Source of the DNA: Enterococcus alishanensis | GTDB lineage: Bacteria > Bacillota > Bacilli > Lactobacillales > Enterococcaceae | Direction of reading: 5' to 3' | NCBI RefSeq assembly: GCF_019218635.1 | Contig: NZ_JAHUZB010000003.1 | Span: 248,001 to 312,000 of the forward strand | Length of the DNA stretch: 64,000 bases | In this document: in pieces, positions 1 to 8,136 of the stretch | Position numbering within the stretch: the first letter of the stretch is position 1 | Layout of the letters: the number at the start of each line of letters is the position of its first letter | Made by a program: the position numbers and the translations under genes | Notes under the pieces: model-generated | Told to the model about the DNA's origin: nothing | Database searches by the model: none | What the model saw: only the letters and a program-made list of their open reading frames with translations

Positions 1-1167
1 GCCTTGGCAGTCACCGAAGAATTGGGCATAAGTCGCAGTCAATTCATGATTGCAACGATGGTGGTCCAGATCACTGGAATTATTTTATCGCCACGGATTT
101 CAAAATTAGTTGCTAGCGGTCAAATGAAACGGATGCAAGTGATTGGTGTTATTGGTTTTGCTTTGAGTTACTGTACTTATTCTTTCGCGCAGAGTGCTTG
201 GCATTTGTATCTATCTTCCATTTTTGTAGGAATATTTTATTGGATGTCAGCGATGATTCCAGTCAGTTACATGATTACTATGTGGTTTCAAGAAAAAAGA
301 GGTTTAGCACTAAGTATCGCTATGGCTGGTATCGGTTTAGGCGGGACTATTTTATCTCAAGTGGTTAGCTTGCTGTTAAACAATTTTGGCTGGCGCTCGA
401 CTTATCAAATCATGGGAATGATTGCTTTAGTTTGTTCATTGCCGATTGTTTTATTTGTCTTCAAAAGCACACCGGCTGAAAAAGGGCTGGAACCTTATGG
501 GGCTAATTTGGCAAAAAATCAACAATCTGAAGGAGCCAGAGAAGAAAATAATGATTCTCAGCTAACCGTCAAAGAGACTTACAGTAAAGCTTTCTTTTGG
601 CTAGTCATGATGGGAATGTTCTTAAATGGATTGATAAATACCGGAGCATTATCGAATTTTCCAGCAGCGATTCAAGGAATGCACGATCCGGTAACAGCTG
701 CCAATGTTATTTCGATTTATTCTTTCATGGGAATTTTCGGTAAAATTATTCTAGGTTGGGTTAATGATAAATTTGGTGTAGTTGTTAGTAGTTTCTTTGG
801 TTGTGGGGCCTTTTTCTTGGCATTTATCTTAATGATTTTTGGTGATCAAAACATGGTGATTTACATGATGGGCTTTGTTTTTGGTTTAGGTACACCGATT
901 GGCACTGTTTCACCGCCATTAGTTACCACAGCAGTTTTCGGAATCAAAAATTATCCAGAGGCTTATGGTTTGATTAATAGTACCGTTACGATCGGAATGG
1001 CAGTTGGCTCAGTCTTTGTGGCAAGTATTTTGGATTTGACAGGTTCATATCAAATTGCTTGGATTTTAATGGCTGTCTTTAGTGCTTTGACATTGTTTGG
1101 TTGGGTATCAGCATACTTAGGGTCACGGAAATATTTTAAAAATACAAATTTTGAAACTGTAGAATAG
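1..1167 (+). CDS. MFS transporter, OFA/monocarboxylate-like, 5' end missing
   Basis: This is a 12-helix-type major facilitator cut by the window edge. The reading frame is open from base 1, and the visible protein starts in the loop after where TM1 should be, so the start codon lies upstream. Hydrophobic segments alternate with short loops. A charged central loop (about residues 155-195, rich in E, N and K) separates the two six-helix halves. The segment with WFQEKRG near residue 95 and the general layout resemble oxalate/formate antiporter-family (OFA) carriers, which move small carboxylates across the cell membrane. It lies 12 bp upstream of an M20 amidohydrolase, so it probably imports the amide or peptide-like substrate or exports a product. 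The substrate cannot be read from the sequence. Confidence 0.8.
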   Translation, partial: ALAVTEELGISRSQFMIATMVVQITGIILSPRISKLVASGQMKRMQVIGVIGFALSYCTYSFAQSAWHLYLSSIFVGIFYWMSAMIPVSYMITMWFQEKRGLALSIAMAGIGLGGTILSQVVSLLLNNFGWRSTYQIMGMIALVCSLPIVLFVFKSTPAEKGLEPYGANLAKNQQSEGAREENNDSQLTVKETYSKAFFWLVMMGMFLNGLINTGALSNFPAAIQGMHDPVTAANVISIYSFMGIFGKIILGWVNDKFGVVVSSFFGCGAFFLAFILMIFGDQNMVIYMMGFVFGLGTPIGTVSPPLVTTAVFGIKNYPEAYGLINSTVTIGMAVGSVFVASILDLTGSYQIAWILMAVFSALTLFGWVSAYLGSRKYFKNTNFETVE

Positions 1168-1179
1168 GAGGCTTTTAAG

Positions 1180-2376
1180 ATGGATTTGAAACAAGAATTA
1201 TTTGAAAAATTGCGGGCAAAAGAGGACCGCATGATCGAGATACGGCGTTATTTACATCAGCATCCGGAACTTTCTTTTAAAGAAGCTAAAACCGCCAAGT
1301 ATATTGCTGATTTTTATCAAAATAAAGGTTTAGATGTGACGGTAGAAACTGATATTAATGGTGAACATGGTGTGATTGTTGAAATTGATTCTGGAAAACC
1401 CGGAAAAACTTTAGCGATTCGGGCTGATTTTGATGCATTGCCAATTCATGAAGAAACAGAATTGCCTTTTGCTTCAGAAAATCCTGGCGTTATGCATGCT
1501 TGTGGTCATGACGGACACACTGCTTATATGTTGGTATTGGCTGAAACTTTAGCTGAAATGAAAGATCAATTAGCTGGGAAAATTCGGGTCTTGCACCAAC
1601 CAGCTGAAGAAACTCCTCCAGGCGGTGCTTTGGGAATGATTAAAGCTGGTTGTTTAGAGGGCGTTGACAATGTTGTGGGTATTCACGTTATGAGCAATTT
1701 TCCTTTTGGCAAAATATTTTATAAAGAAGGAGAAGTTCAAACGGGTCGTTCATTTTTCAAATTAACGATTAAAGGAACTGGTGGGCATGGTTCTTCACCC
1801 CATGAGGCTAATGATGCAATTGTTGCCGGTAGTTATTTTGTGACGATGGCTCAAACGATTATTTCTCGCCGAATCAATCCATTTGATATGGGTGTGGTAA
1901 CAATCGGATCTTTTGATGGTAAGGGTTCTTTTAATGTCATCAAAGATCAAGTTGTTTTAGATGGAGATGTACGTGCAATGACTGAACGGGCGCGAAACAC
2001 AATTGGGGAAGAAATTCATAAATTAGTCAAGGGCTTAGAAGTAGCGTATAGTGTAAAATGTGATTTAGAATACACGACTGATTATCCAGTTTTGTATAAC
2101 GACCCGGCCTTTACTAGACAAGCCGCTAATATTTTACAAAATACTAAAATTGATCGCGTGACTGACGTGGTTGAGACTGCAGCAATCCCGCCTTCAGAAG
2201 ATTTTGCTTATTACGCGGAAAAAGTTCCTAGTAGTTTTATCTATGTAGGAGCAGAAGTAGAGGATAAGGCGGTCTATCCTCATCATCATCCAAAATTTGA
2301 TATCAATGAAAAATCATTATTGATTTGTGCAGAAGCAATGGGCGCCATTGTGGTGGATTATCTAACGGAAGCATAA
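1180..2376 (+). CDS. M20 family amidohydrolase (N-acyl-amino-acid hydrolase type)
   Basis: This 398-residue cytosolic metallohydrolase belongs to the M20D group (hippurate hydrolase, IAA-amino acid hydrolase, N-acetyl-diaminopimelate deacetylase). Members cleave an amide bond to release a free amino acid. The metal-binding stretch HACGHDGHTAYM lies near residue 107, a catalytic glutamate pair follows in HQPAEETPPGG, the lid domain carries GTGGHGSSPHEA near residue 205, and a C-terminal metal ligand sits in PPSEDFAYYAE. An AGGAGG site lies just before the ATG and overlaps the stop region of the MFS gene, so the two form an operon that ends at a strong terminator. The acyl group and amino acid are unknown. 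Family assignment is secure, the exact substrate is not. Confidence 0.88.
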   Translation: MDLKQELFEKLRAKEDRMIEIRRYLHQHPELSFKEAKTAKYIADFYQNKGLDVTVETDINGEHGVIVEIDSGKPGKTLAIRADFDALPIHEETELPFASENPGVMHACGHDGHTAYMLVLAETLAEMKDQLAGKIRVLHQPAEETPPGGALGMIKAGCLEGVDNVVGIHVMSNFPFGKIFYKEGEVQTGRSFFKLTIKGTGGHGSSPHEANDAIVAGSYFVTMAQTIISRRINPFDMGVVTIGSFDGKGSFNVIKDQVVLDGDVRAMTERARNTIGEEIHKLVKGLEVAYSVKCDLEYTTDYPVLYNDPAFTRQAANILQNTKIDRVTDVVETAAIPPSEDFAYYAEKVPSSFIYVGAEVEDKAVYPHHHPKFDINEKSLLICAEAMGAIVVDYLTEA

Positions 2377-2383
2377 CAAAATG

Positions 2384-2423
2384 AACCGAGGAAATTCGTT
2401 ATTAAGAATTTTCTCGGTTTTTC
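2384..2423 (+). terminator. Rho-independent terminator after the amidohydrolase
   Basis: A 14-bp stem (2384-2397 with 2406-2419, one G-U pair) with an 8-base loop is followed by a T-rich tail. It ends the MFS-amidohydrolase operon and sits between converging genes. Confidence 0.9.
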
Positions 2424-2424
2424 A

Positions 2425-2799
2425 TCAATAATTTTTTTGATTCAATTTATTTAAGCGAATAATTCCTAAAATTAGTAGTACTAAAGAGAGAATTAATAGG
2501 CCTAATAGCAAGGGTTGATTTAATAGGTAGGTCGCTAAAATAGTAAAAGCCGCAGTAACGATTGAGCTATTTAATATAAGTAAAGAAGATGTATCCGTAA
2601 TCATGGTATTTAATAAGCCATAATTAATTATCCAGCAAAGCTGTTGCGCCACATAAAAAGCAACAATCGCGAAAAAGGCATTCATTTCTCCGATCCCAGC
2701 TAAAAAAAGCATTAGTATAACCGTTGGCGCAACACTTCCCATCAAAACGTAATGGGCTCCAGTTCGTTGATTTCCCACTTGTCTTTCATCTTGTTTCAT
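2425..2799 (-). CDS. Small four-helix membrane protein, unknown function
   Basis: The 124-residue protein has a short charged N-terminus (MKQDERQ) followed by about four hydrophobic segments (near residues 18-38, 40-58, 70-92 and 96-116) and a basic, Asn-rich tail. I do not recognise a named family. Its start overlaps the stop of the upstream XRE regulator by 4 bp, so the two are translationally coupled. Pairs made of a YozG-like XRE regulator and a small integral membrane protein are common in Firmicutes. The context suggests the regulator controls this protein and itself, but no function can be assigned. Confidence 0.7.
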   Translation of the reverse strand: MKQDERQVGNQRTGAHYVLMGSVAPTVILMLFLAGIGEMNAFFAIVAFYVAQQLCWIINYGLLNTMITDTSSLLILNSSIVTAAFTILATYLLNQPLLLGLLILSLVLLILGIIRLNKLNQKNY

Positions 2800-3002
2800 T
2801 TTTCTTCCTCCTCTTCAAAAATAAAAATTTCCTCAATTGTTTTACCGAAAATTTGTGCCAAATGATGGGCTAGATGAATCGAAGGATTATAGCGATCAGT
2901 TTCCAAAAAATAAATCGTTTGCCGGGAAACACCGACAAGACTTGCTAATTCTTCCCGACTCATTTTACGTTTTTCTCGTTCTGCTTGGACAATATTTTTC
3001 AT
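2796..3002 (-). CDS. XRE/Cro-type HTH regulator (YozG-like)
   Basis: This 68-residue protein is almost entirely one helix-turn-helix domain. REKRKMSREELASLVGVSRQTIYFLE has the typical XRE spacing, and an acidic tail (FEEEEEK) closes the protein. It binds DNA as a small repressor or activator in the cytosol. The gene starts 13 bp downstream of a GTTAAG-N4-CTTAAC operator-like repeat and is the first gene of a two-gene operon with a membrane protein. Autoregulation is inferred from the second repeat, a perfect palindrome covering its -10 box. The assignment to the XRE family is secure; the targets are not known. Confidence 0.88.
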   Translation of the reverse strand: MKNIVQAEREKRKMSREELASLVGVSRQTIYFLETDRYNPSIHLAHHLAQIFGKTIEEIFIFEEEEEK

Positions 3003-3015
3003 AGGTTACTCCTTC

Positions 3016-3071
3016 GTTAAGTTAGCTTAACAACTTGCGTTAAGTATACTTAACGAGATAGTTACTGTCAA
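3016..3071 (-). promoter_or_regulatory. Promoter with two palindromic operators for the XRE operon
   Basis: On the minus strand TTGACA (3071-3066), a 17-bp spacer and TATACT (3048-3043) form a near-consensus promoter. The -10 box sits inside a perfect 16-bp palindrome (3039-3054, arms GTTAAGTA/TACTTAAC). A second copy with identical GTTAAG/CTTAAC arms lies at 3016-3031, with its centre 23 bp away, about two helical turns. This is the layout expected for cooperative repression by the XRE protein. Confidence 0.8.
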
Positions 3072-3109
3072 ATTTTTTTATAGTATAATAAAGAAGAAAA
3101 TGGGAAATA

Positions 3110-3140
3110 AAAGTTTACTTTAATTTATTAAAGTTTACTT
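3110..3140 (+). repeat. Tandem AAAGTTTACTT direct repeat before the DsrE gene
   Basis: The 11-mer AAAGTTTACTT occurs at 3110-3120 and again at 3130-3140, just upstream of the DsrE ribosome binding site. A period of 20 bp puts both copies on nearly the same face of the helix. TATAAT at 3084-3089 could be the -10 box, but no good -35 is visible. A binding site for a regulator of the sulfur genes is possible and unproven. Confidence 0.45.
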
Positions 3141-3157
3141 AAAAAGGAGAGAGCCAA

Positions 3158-3478
3158 ATGAAACTAGGAATTATTTTAGAAACGAAAGAAGCGGAAAAAG
3201 CTTGGAATGCTTTTAGATTTGCAGTTACAGCTTTGAAAAAGGAGCATACGGTGAAATTATTTTTAATGGGTGAAGCAGTTGAAGTGGAAACCATCGCGAC
3301 TGAACCCTACAATGTGGCGGATCAATTGGCACAATTTTTAGCAAATGATGGTGAAATTTTGGCTTGTGGCACCTGTTTACGTTCGAGAAATTTAGAGGAT
3401 CAAACGGCTTGTCCAATTTCAACTATGGTGGATTGTGTCGAATTAGTAGAATGGGCAGATAAAACAGTCACCTTTTAG
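3158..3478 (+). CDS. DsrE-family sulfur relay protein
   Basis: This 106-residue protein has the DsrE/DsrF-like fold signature: an N-terminal strand MKLGIILETKEAEKAWNAFR, a central KLFLMGEAV strand, and a C-terminal CGTC pair (Cys70 and Cys73) in LACGTCLRSR. DsrE proteins carry persulfide sulfur on a conserved cysteine and pass it between enzymes in the cytosol. The next gene, 14 bp downstream, is a two-domain sulfurtransferase with an active-site cysteine, which supports a shared sulfur-transfer role. The ribosome binding site AAGGAGAG is well placed. The donor and acceptor are not known. Confidence 0.8.
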   Translation: MKLGIILETKEAEKAWNAFRFAVTALKKEHTVKLFLMGEAVEVETIATEPYNVADQLAQFLANDGEILACGTCLRSRNLEDQTACPISTMVDCVELVEWADKTVTF

Positions 3479-3492
3479 AATAGGAGAAATAT

Positions 3493-4239
3493 ATGGATTT
3501 TTTGATAGATGCAAAAGATTTAACCGACGAAATCTTGATAGACGCAAGAAGTTTGCCAGCTTTTGAAACCATTAAAGGAAGCATTGCTTTGAACTTTGAG
3601 ACGGTAGCAGACAAGTCTCCAGCAGAATTATCGTCGATCTTCAGTGAAACTGGCCTAAATCTAAAAGATAAAATTGCCGTTTTCAATGACTTAACTACGG
3701 GTTTAGGTGATGATGCTCGGTTAGTTGAGATTATGAGGGCTTGCGACTTTGGACAGGTAAAAATCGTTGATGGTGGTTGGAATGCTTTATTAGCTGCAGG
3801 CTTTGAAACTGCTGAGGAAAATTCTTCACTACCAGCTAGCAAAATAATAATTGGCAGAGTTGAAAAAAGTCATTTTATCTCTAAAGAAGTCTTACTTGAA
3901 AATTATGGTCAATATAAAATTATCGATGTTCGTTCTCAAGCAGAATATGATGGGGCCATTTTATATGGGGAAGCTCAAGGAGGACACTTGCCGCAAGCCT
4001 GTTTAATTCTTTTTGAAAGCTTATTTCTACCAAATCAAAAGCTCCTTTCCAAAGAAAGCTTGCAAAAAATATTCACTGCTGGAGGTTTAAAGCCGCAAGA
4101 TGAGATTGTTGTCTATTGTACAATTGGTGTACGGGCAGCCTATATGAGCTTAGTTTTACAAATGTTAGGCTTTGAAAGAGTAAAAAATTATCAGCAGGGC
4201 TTTTTAGAATGGAGTAAGCAAGAACAGGTTGAAAAATAA
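3493..4239 (+). CDS. Two-domain rhodanese-like sulfurtransferase
   Basis: This 248-residue protein has two rhodanese domains, like thiosulfate and 3-mercaptopyruvate sulfurtransferases. The N-terminal half (about 1-110) keeps the fold pattern LIDARSLPAFETIKGSIALNF but has no catalytic cysteine. The C-terminal half (about 125-245) has IIDVRSQAEYDGAI and the active loop VVYCTIGVRAAYM with Cys209. An active C-terminal and an inactive N-terminal domain is the usual arrangement. It should move sulfur from a small thiol donor to an acceptor, perhaps the DsrE protein encoded 14 bp upstream. It is slightly shorter than the usual 270-290 residues. It lies in a two-gene operon closed by a terminator. 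Confidence 0.85.
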   Translation: MDFLIDAKDLTDEILIDARSLPAFETIKGSIALNFETVADKSPAELSSIFSETGLNLKDKIAVFNDLTTGLGDDARLVEIMRACDFGQVKIVDGGWNALLAAGFETAEENSSLPASKIIIGRVEKSHFISKEVLLENYGQYKIIDVRSQAEYDGAILYGEAQGGHLPQACLILFESLFLPNQKLLSKESLQKIFTAGGLKPQDEIVVYCTIGVRAAYMSLVLQMLGFERVKNYQQGFLEWSKQEQVEK

Positions 4240-4250
4240 TAAGTAATTTT

Positions 4251-4292
4251 AGCTAGTTAATTGATTAAGCCAATCAGTTAGCTAGTTTTTTT
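4251..4292 (+). terminator. Rho-independent terminator after the sulfurtransferase
   Basis: An approximately 14-bp stem (about 4253-4266 with 4272-4285, two G-U pairs) with a short loop is followed by eight T residues at 4285-4292. Confidence 0.85.
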
Positions 4293-4354
4293 AATTAATA
4301 CAAAGATTTTTTAAGCAGTAGAAAAATGATTGTATTAATTATTTCTAATAAACC

Positions 4355-4386
4355 CCTTACACTGAGTTCAGCAAAGAAATGTAAGG
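4355..4386 (+). promoter_or_regulatory. Inverted repeat covering the RBS of the sorbitol operon
   Basis: CCTTACA (4355-4361) is complementary to TGTAAGG (4380-4386), which contains the start of the AAGGAG ribosome binding site for the first sorbitol gene. An inner CTGA/TCAG pairing could extend the fold. The hairpin could limit translation or serve as a regulator site. No clear -35/-10 pair is visible for the operon between 4293 and 4396. Confidence 0.45.
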
Positions 4387-4396
4387 AGTGATTTGA

Positions 4397-5197
4397 TTGG
4401 AAAATTGGTTAGCAATTGAGAACAAAATTATTATTGTCACCGGTGGTTCTTCAGGAATTGGTGAAGTAATTGTTGAGGAATTACTAGACGTTGGGGCAAA
4501 AGTAGCGAATTTTGATTTAAATGATAATCAGAAGAAACATGATAATTTATTATTTCTTCAAACGGATGTCTCTTCAAAAGAAAATGTTGAACAAGCTGTT
4601 GCAAAAGTAGTTGAAAGATTTGGCACGGTGGATGGTTTAGTCAATAATGCAGGCATTAATATCCCTAGGTTATTGGTGGATTCAAAAGAGCCTAACAGCA
4701 TGTTTGAATTGACAGAGGAAAACTTTGATAAGATGGTGAGCATTAATCAAAAAAGTCTTTTTTTAGTTTCCCAAGCAGTGGGACGGATTTTAGTTGCTAA
4801 AAAAGATGGCGTAATAATCAATATGTCTTCAGAAAGTGGCTTAGAAGGTTCAGAAGGTCAAAGTATTTATGCAGCCACCAAAGCGGCGGCTAATAGTTTA
4901 ACCCGTTCATGGGCCAAAGAGTTAGGCAAATCAAATATTCGTGTTGTAGGAATTGCACCTGGAATTATGGAAGCAACAGGCTTGCGAACGATCGCTTATG
5001 AAGAAGCTTTAGCTTATACAAGAGGAATCACAGTAGAGGATTTAAGGGCTGGTTATAGTAAGACAACTACGATTCCATTAGGACGTAGTGGAAAATTAAA
5101 AGAAGTAGCAGATTTAGTATGTTTTTACCTTTCGAATCGGGCCAGCTATATTACCGGAGTGACAACGAATATTGCCGGAGGTAAGACGAGAGGGTAA
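4397..5197 (+). CDS. srlD: Sorbitol-6-phosphate 2-dehydrogenase (SDR family)
   Basis: This 266-residue short-chain dehydrogenase should oxidise sorbitol 6-phosphate to fructose 6-phosphate with NAD in the cytosol. The nucleotide-binding TGGSSGIG motif is at residues 15-22, NNAG near 87-90, the catalytic serine lies in NMSSESG, and Y158-x3-K162 (YAATK) completes the active site. Length and gene order match GutF of the Lactobacillus casei gutFRMCBA operon. The start is a TTG, chosen because AAGGAG lies 8 bp upstream and no in-frame ATG fits. It is the first gene of a seven-gene sorbitol operon, which makes the substrate assignment strong. Confidence 0.9.
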   Translation: MENWLAIENKIIIVTGGSSGIGEVIVEELLDVGAKVANFDLNDNQKKHDNLLFLQTDVSSKENVEQAVAKVVERFGTVDGLVNNAGINIPRLLVDSKEPNSMFELTEENFDKMVSINQKSLFLVSQAVGRILVAKKDGVIINMSSESGLEGSEGQSIYAATKAAANSLTRSWAKELGKSNIRVVGIAPGIMEATGLRTIAYEEALAYTRGITVEDLRAGYSKTTTIPLGRSGKLKEVADLVCFYLSNRASYITGVTTNIAGGKTRG

Positions 5198-5215
5198 GTA
5201 AGGAGTGAAAATATC

Positions 5216-7066
5216 TTGCCTTTAATTGATCGTTGGTATCAAATATTACAATTTTTTATGGTTCATCCACAACTAACGATAGACGATTTGAAGAAAGCAA
5301 CTGGTACAAGCAGTCAGACAATCAAAAACTCGATTCAGATGTTGAATGAACAAATTGCTGACGTGGCAGAAATTATCCAAACGGGGAATCAGTTTGAGTT
5401 AAATATCATAGATTTTGATGGTTTTGACTCAATTTTGACGGGAAGCTTGAAGGAAGAGACGGATTTCAATTCGCCATCTAAAAGAACAGCTTACATTATA
5501 GATCAACTGATTTTTTCTGAAAAGCACTTGTTGATTGATGATCTGTCAGAAAGTCTGGGTGTCAGTCGTGGCACAGTTAACAATGATTTAAAAAGTTTAA
5601 AAAAATTATTATTAAATTTTGAACTGAGATTGGAAGGTACACCCAATCGTGGTGTGAAATTGGTTGGTGATGAATTAAATATTCGGTTGCTTTATTCAAG
5701 TCAAGCATATGATTATTTTAGCCATGTTCCTTTGAAAAATGGTGTGGTAGAGCTGGCGAAAAAGCTAACTCTTTATTGGCAAATGGAAAGCAAGCATTTT
5801 TATTTTTGGCAAAAGGTGATTGATATTACCATCCAAAGAGTCAAAAATAAGCAGAGTCTGACGGAGCCCATCTCCCATTACATTAATACAGTTGAACGTA
5901 ATCAATTGGTAGAAGAATTTATTGCTCAAATTGAAATTGATTATGGCATTTTATTAGGTCAATCTGATTTAGCTTTTTTGTTTTTTCCCATTAACCTGCA
6001 TCATTTCGGGAAGAATGTTAGTCAGTTAAATGAATTAGAAGATATTTTTCAAGAAATGATGCACAAAATTCAACAAGTGATGATTGTTGATTTAGACCTT
6101 AAGCAAATGTATGAAAATGTCAAACAGCATTTATTATTTTTAATCAATCGCTTGGTTTTTCATATACAGCCAACTGATATTTTTCAAGATGAAATTGAAA
6201 AAAATTATCCTTTTGCTTATCAGCTGGCGTCAATCGGTATAGGTGTCTTGGAAAAACAAATCAATCGTACAGCTGGGAAGGCTGAAATCAGTTATTTAGC
6301 CATTTATTTTGAATTGATTTTAAGAAATGTCTCGCAAAATGATCAAAAAGAGGTAGCGATCGTCTGTACGACAGGTCGGGGAACGGCAGCTTTGATTAGG
6401 CGCCAAATTGAGAATGTTTTAGGGCCAGAGGTCAAGATTCAGCAATTTTTAGAGAACGAATATGAAAAAGTTGATTTAAATAAATTTTTTGCGGTGTTTA
6501 CAACTATTCCTTTAAAACAAATTAATCCTAATGTACCAGTGATTCGCATCAGTAATCTTTTTAATGATGATTGGATACGTAGCGAATGGGAACGGGTGAA
6601 TCATGAACAGTTAAGTAAGTTTGAACATGTTTTGTTTTATTTTAATCAAGTGAGTCAAAAGCAAAACTATCAAGAAATTTTAGTCCAACTGCTTAATCAA
6701 TTTGAAGCTGAAGCAGTCGTTGATTTGGGCTTTGCTGAAAGGATATTTGAGCGGGAAGCCAAACACACTACGATTTTTAGTCAAGGAGTTGCTTTTCCTC
6801 ATGCTATTTTAAAAAATAGTCAGAAAATTTTGTATTCAGTCACAATTTTACAAGAGCCGTTAATCACTGACGAAGGTGAAGTATCCGTCATTTTTTTAGT
6901 TGGCATACCGGAAGAAACGACTGAAGAAAACGAAAGCGAGTTACTAGTTTTATACGATCTTATTTTTGCCATTGCGGCTCGTCCAAATTACAAAAATGAA
7001 TTATTGGGTTTGTCAAATGGTCTTGAGTTTAAAGCTTATTTAAAAAGGGAGGGATTAATCTCATGA
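5216..7066 (+). CDS. gutR: Sorbitol operon regulator GutR (PRD, EIIB, EIIA domains)
   Basis: This is a 616-residue PTS-controlled transcription regulator. It has an N-terminal HTH (1-60), a second HTH near 90-135 (DLSESLGVSRGTVNNDLKSL), PRD regions in the middle (a clear one near 325-380 with conserved His and Glu), a gat-type EIIB-like domain starting at VCTTGRGTAALI near 385, and a C-terminal EIIA-like domain containing GVAFPHAIL. PTS phosphorylation of these domains sets activity according to sugar supply. It starts at a TTG with AAGGAG 10 bp upstream and overlaps gutM by 4 bp. Its place second in the operon matches L. casei gutR, which activates the operon. Direct action on the 4.3 kb promoter is inferred. 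Confidence 0.9.
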   Translation: MPLIDRWYQILQFFMVHPQLTIDDLKKATGTSSQTIKNSIQMLNEQIADVAEIIQTGNQFELNIIDFDGFDSILTGSLKEETDFNSPSKRTAYIIDQLIFSEKHLLIDDLSESLGVSRGTVNNDLKSLKKLLLNFELRLEGTPNRGVKLVGDELNIRLLYSSQAYDYFSHVPLKNGVVELAKKLTLYWQMESKHFYFWQKVIDITIQRVKNKQSLTEPISHYINTVERNQLVEEFIAQIEIDYGILLGQSDLAFLFFPINLHHFGKNVSQLNELEDIFQEMMHKIQQVMIVDLDLKQMYENVKQHLLFLINRLVFHIQPTDIFQDEIEKNYPFAYQLASIGIGVLEKQINRTAGKAEISYLAIYFELILRNVSQNDQKEVAIVCTTGRGTAALIRRQIENVLGPEVKIQQFLENEYEKVDLNKFFAVFTTIPLKQINPNVPVIRISNLFNDDWIRSEWERVNHEQLSKFEHVLFYFNQVSQKQNYQEILVQLLNQFEAEAVVDLGFAERIFEREAKHTTIFSQGVAFPHAILKNSQKILYSVTILQEPLITDEGEVSVIFLVGIPEETTEENESELLVLYDLIFAIAARPNYKNELLGLSNGLEFKAYLKREGLIS

Positions 7067-7548
7067 GTTTTATGATGATTTTTGGGATATTTGCATTATC
7101 AGCCTATGGTTTACAAATTGTGTTTTCATTAAAACAAATCAAACATTTTAATCAAATTTATCGTCAATTGAGGCGAAAGGGGAAAGTCGCCATTGGTCGT
7201 CGCTCCGGTAAAGTAAAAGCAGGTACGATTATTATGTTTGCAGTAGACAATCAGGGGTTGGTGATTGATTGCTGGAAAATGCAAGGGATTTCAGTGGTTG
7301 CTAAATTTAAACAACTACCGGAATTTATCGGTGAAGATATTCATTATTTAGATAAATTTAATCCGATAGTTTATCAACAAAATAAATTGTTGATTCAAGC
7401 AATCGAGGACGCAAGAGAAATATATCTGCGGGTAGAAGCGGGCAATTATGTTGAAGAAAAACCCATGTCGCCACTTTCTGGATTAGTTTTACAAGCAAAA
7501 ATATCAAAAATGAATCTTCAAAATAAATTAAGAGGAAGTGTTAAGTAA
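7063..7548 (+). CDS. gutM: GutM, sorbitol operon accessory activator
   Basis: This 161-residue protein belongs to the GutM/SrlM family. One N-terminal membrane helix (MIFGIFALSAYGLQIVFSL, about residues 5-23) is followed by a basic soluble region with GRRSGKVKAGTIIMFAVD and then an acidic to basic C-terminal tail. In E. coli GutM helps activate the glucitol operon; in L. casei it is needed for full expression, possibly through contact with the regulator. It overlaps gutR by 4 bp and the EIIC gene by 1 bp (TAATG), showing tight coupling. Length is somewhat greater than the E. coli protein (119 residues). Its biochemical action is not defined by sequence. Confidence 0.85.
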   Translation: MSFMMIFGIFALSAYGLQIVFSLKQIKHFNQIYRQLRRKGKVAIGRRSGKVKAGTIIMFAVDNQGLVIDCWKMQGISVVAKFKQLPEFIGEDIHYLDKFNPIVYQQNKLLIQAIEDAREIYLRVEAGNYVEEKPMSPLSGLVLQAKISKMNLQNKLRGSVK

Positions 7549-8117
7549 TGGAATATGTAGTTAAATTTGCAGAAGGATTTATGAATTTGTTCCAAACAGG
7601 GGCGGAAACTTTTATTAGTTGGATGACTAGTATCGTTCCAGTAGTATTAATTTTGATGGTATTGATGAATACGATTATCGCCTTTTTAGGGGAAGAAAGA
7701 ATGACTAAGATTGCCAAAGCATCTTCTAAAAATCCCTTGACACGTTATTTGATCTTACCCTTCTTAGCCGCTTTTATGCTAGGGAATCCGATGTCCTTTA
7801 CTTTAGGACGCTTCATGCCAGAATTTTATAAGCCTAGCTATTATGCTTCATTAGCACAATTTTGTCATACTAGTAATGGGATTTTCCCTCATATTAATCC
7901 CGGTGAATTATTTGTTTGGTTAGGGATTGCACAAGGAATTACTACATTAGGATTAAACACAACAGAGCTTGCGATTCGTTACTTATTAGTTGGTTTAGTG
8001 ATGAATGCATTAGGCGGCTGGGTAACAGATTTAACCACTGCTTATGTATGTAAGCAACAAGGAATTGAGTTAAGCAAGTCAGTTGAATTAACTGAAGGCA
8101 AAAAAGCTGCAGCATAA
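7548..8117 (+). CDS. srlA: PTS glucitol/sorbitol transporter subunit IIC
   Basis: This 189-residue membrane subunit forms the sorbitol channel together with the membrane part of IIBC. Several hydrophobic segments are visible, including VVLILMVLMNTIIAFLG and YLILPFLAAFMLG, and the family-typical GNPMSFTLGRFMPEFYKPSYYASLAQFCHTSNGIFPHINPGE block lies near residues 78-120 (split across two conserved stretches). Length matches E. coli SrlA (187). It sits between gutM and the IIBC gene, 19 bp from the next true start. The protein lies in the cell membrane and takes up sorbitol as sorbitol 6-phosphate. Confidence 0.93.
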   Translation: MEYVVKFAEGFMNLFQTGAETFISWMTSIVPVVLILMVLMNTIIAFLGEERMTKIAKASSKNPLTRYLILPFLAAFMLGNPMSFTLGRFMPEFYKPSYYASLAQFCHTSNGIFPHINPGELFVWLGIAQGITTLGLNTTELAIRYLLVGLVMNALGGWVTDLTTAYVCKQQGIELSKSVELTEGKKAAA

Positions 8118-8136
8118 AAAATAAGGAGTGAAAATC

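Noticed and set aside
8128-8136. GTG start giving a slightly longer sorbitol EIIBC
   Set aside because: The GTG is part of the AAGGAGTG ribosome binding site of the ATG at 8137, so it cannot be the start.
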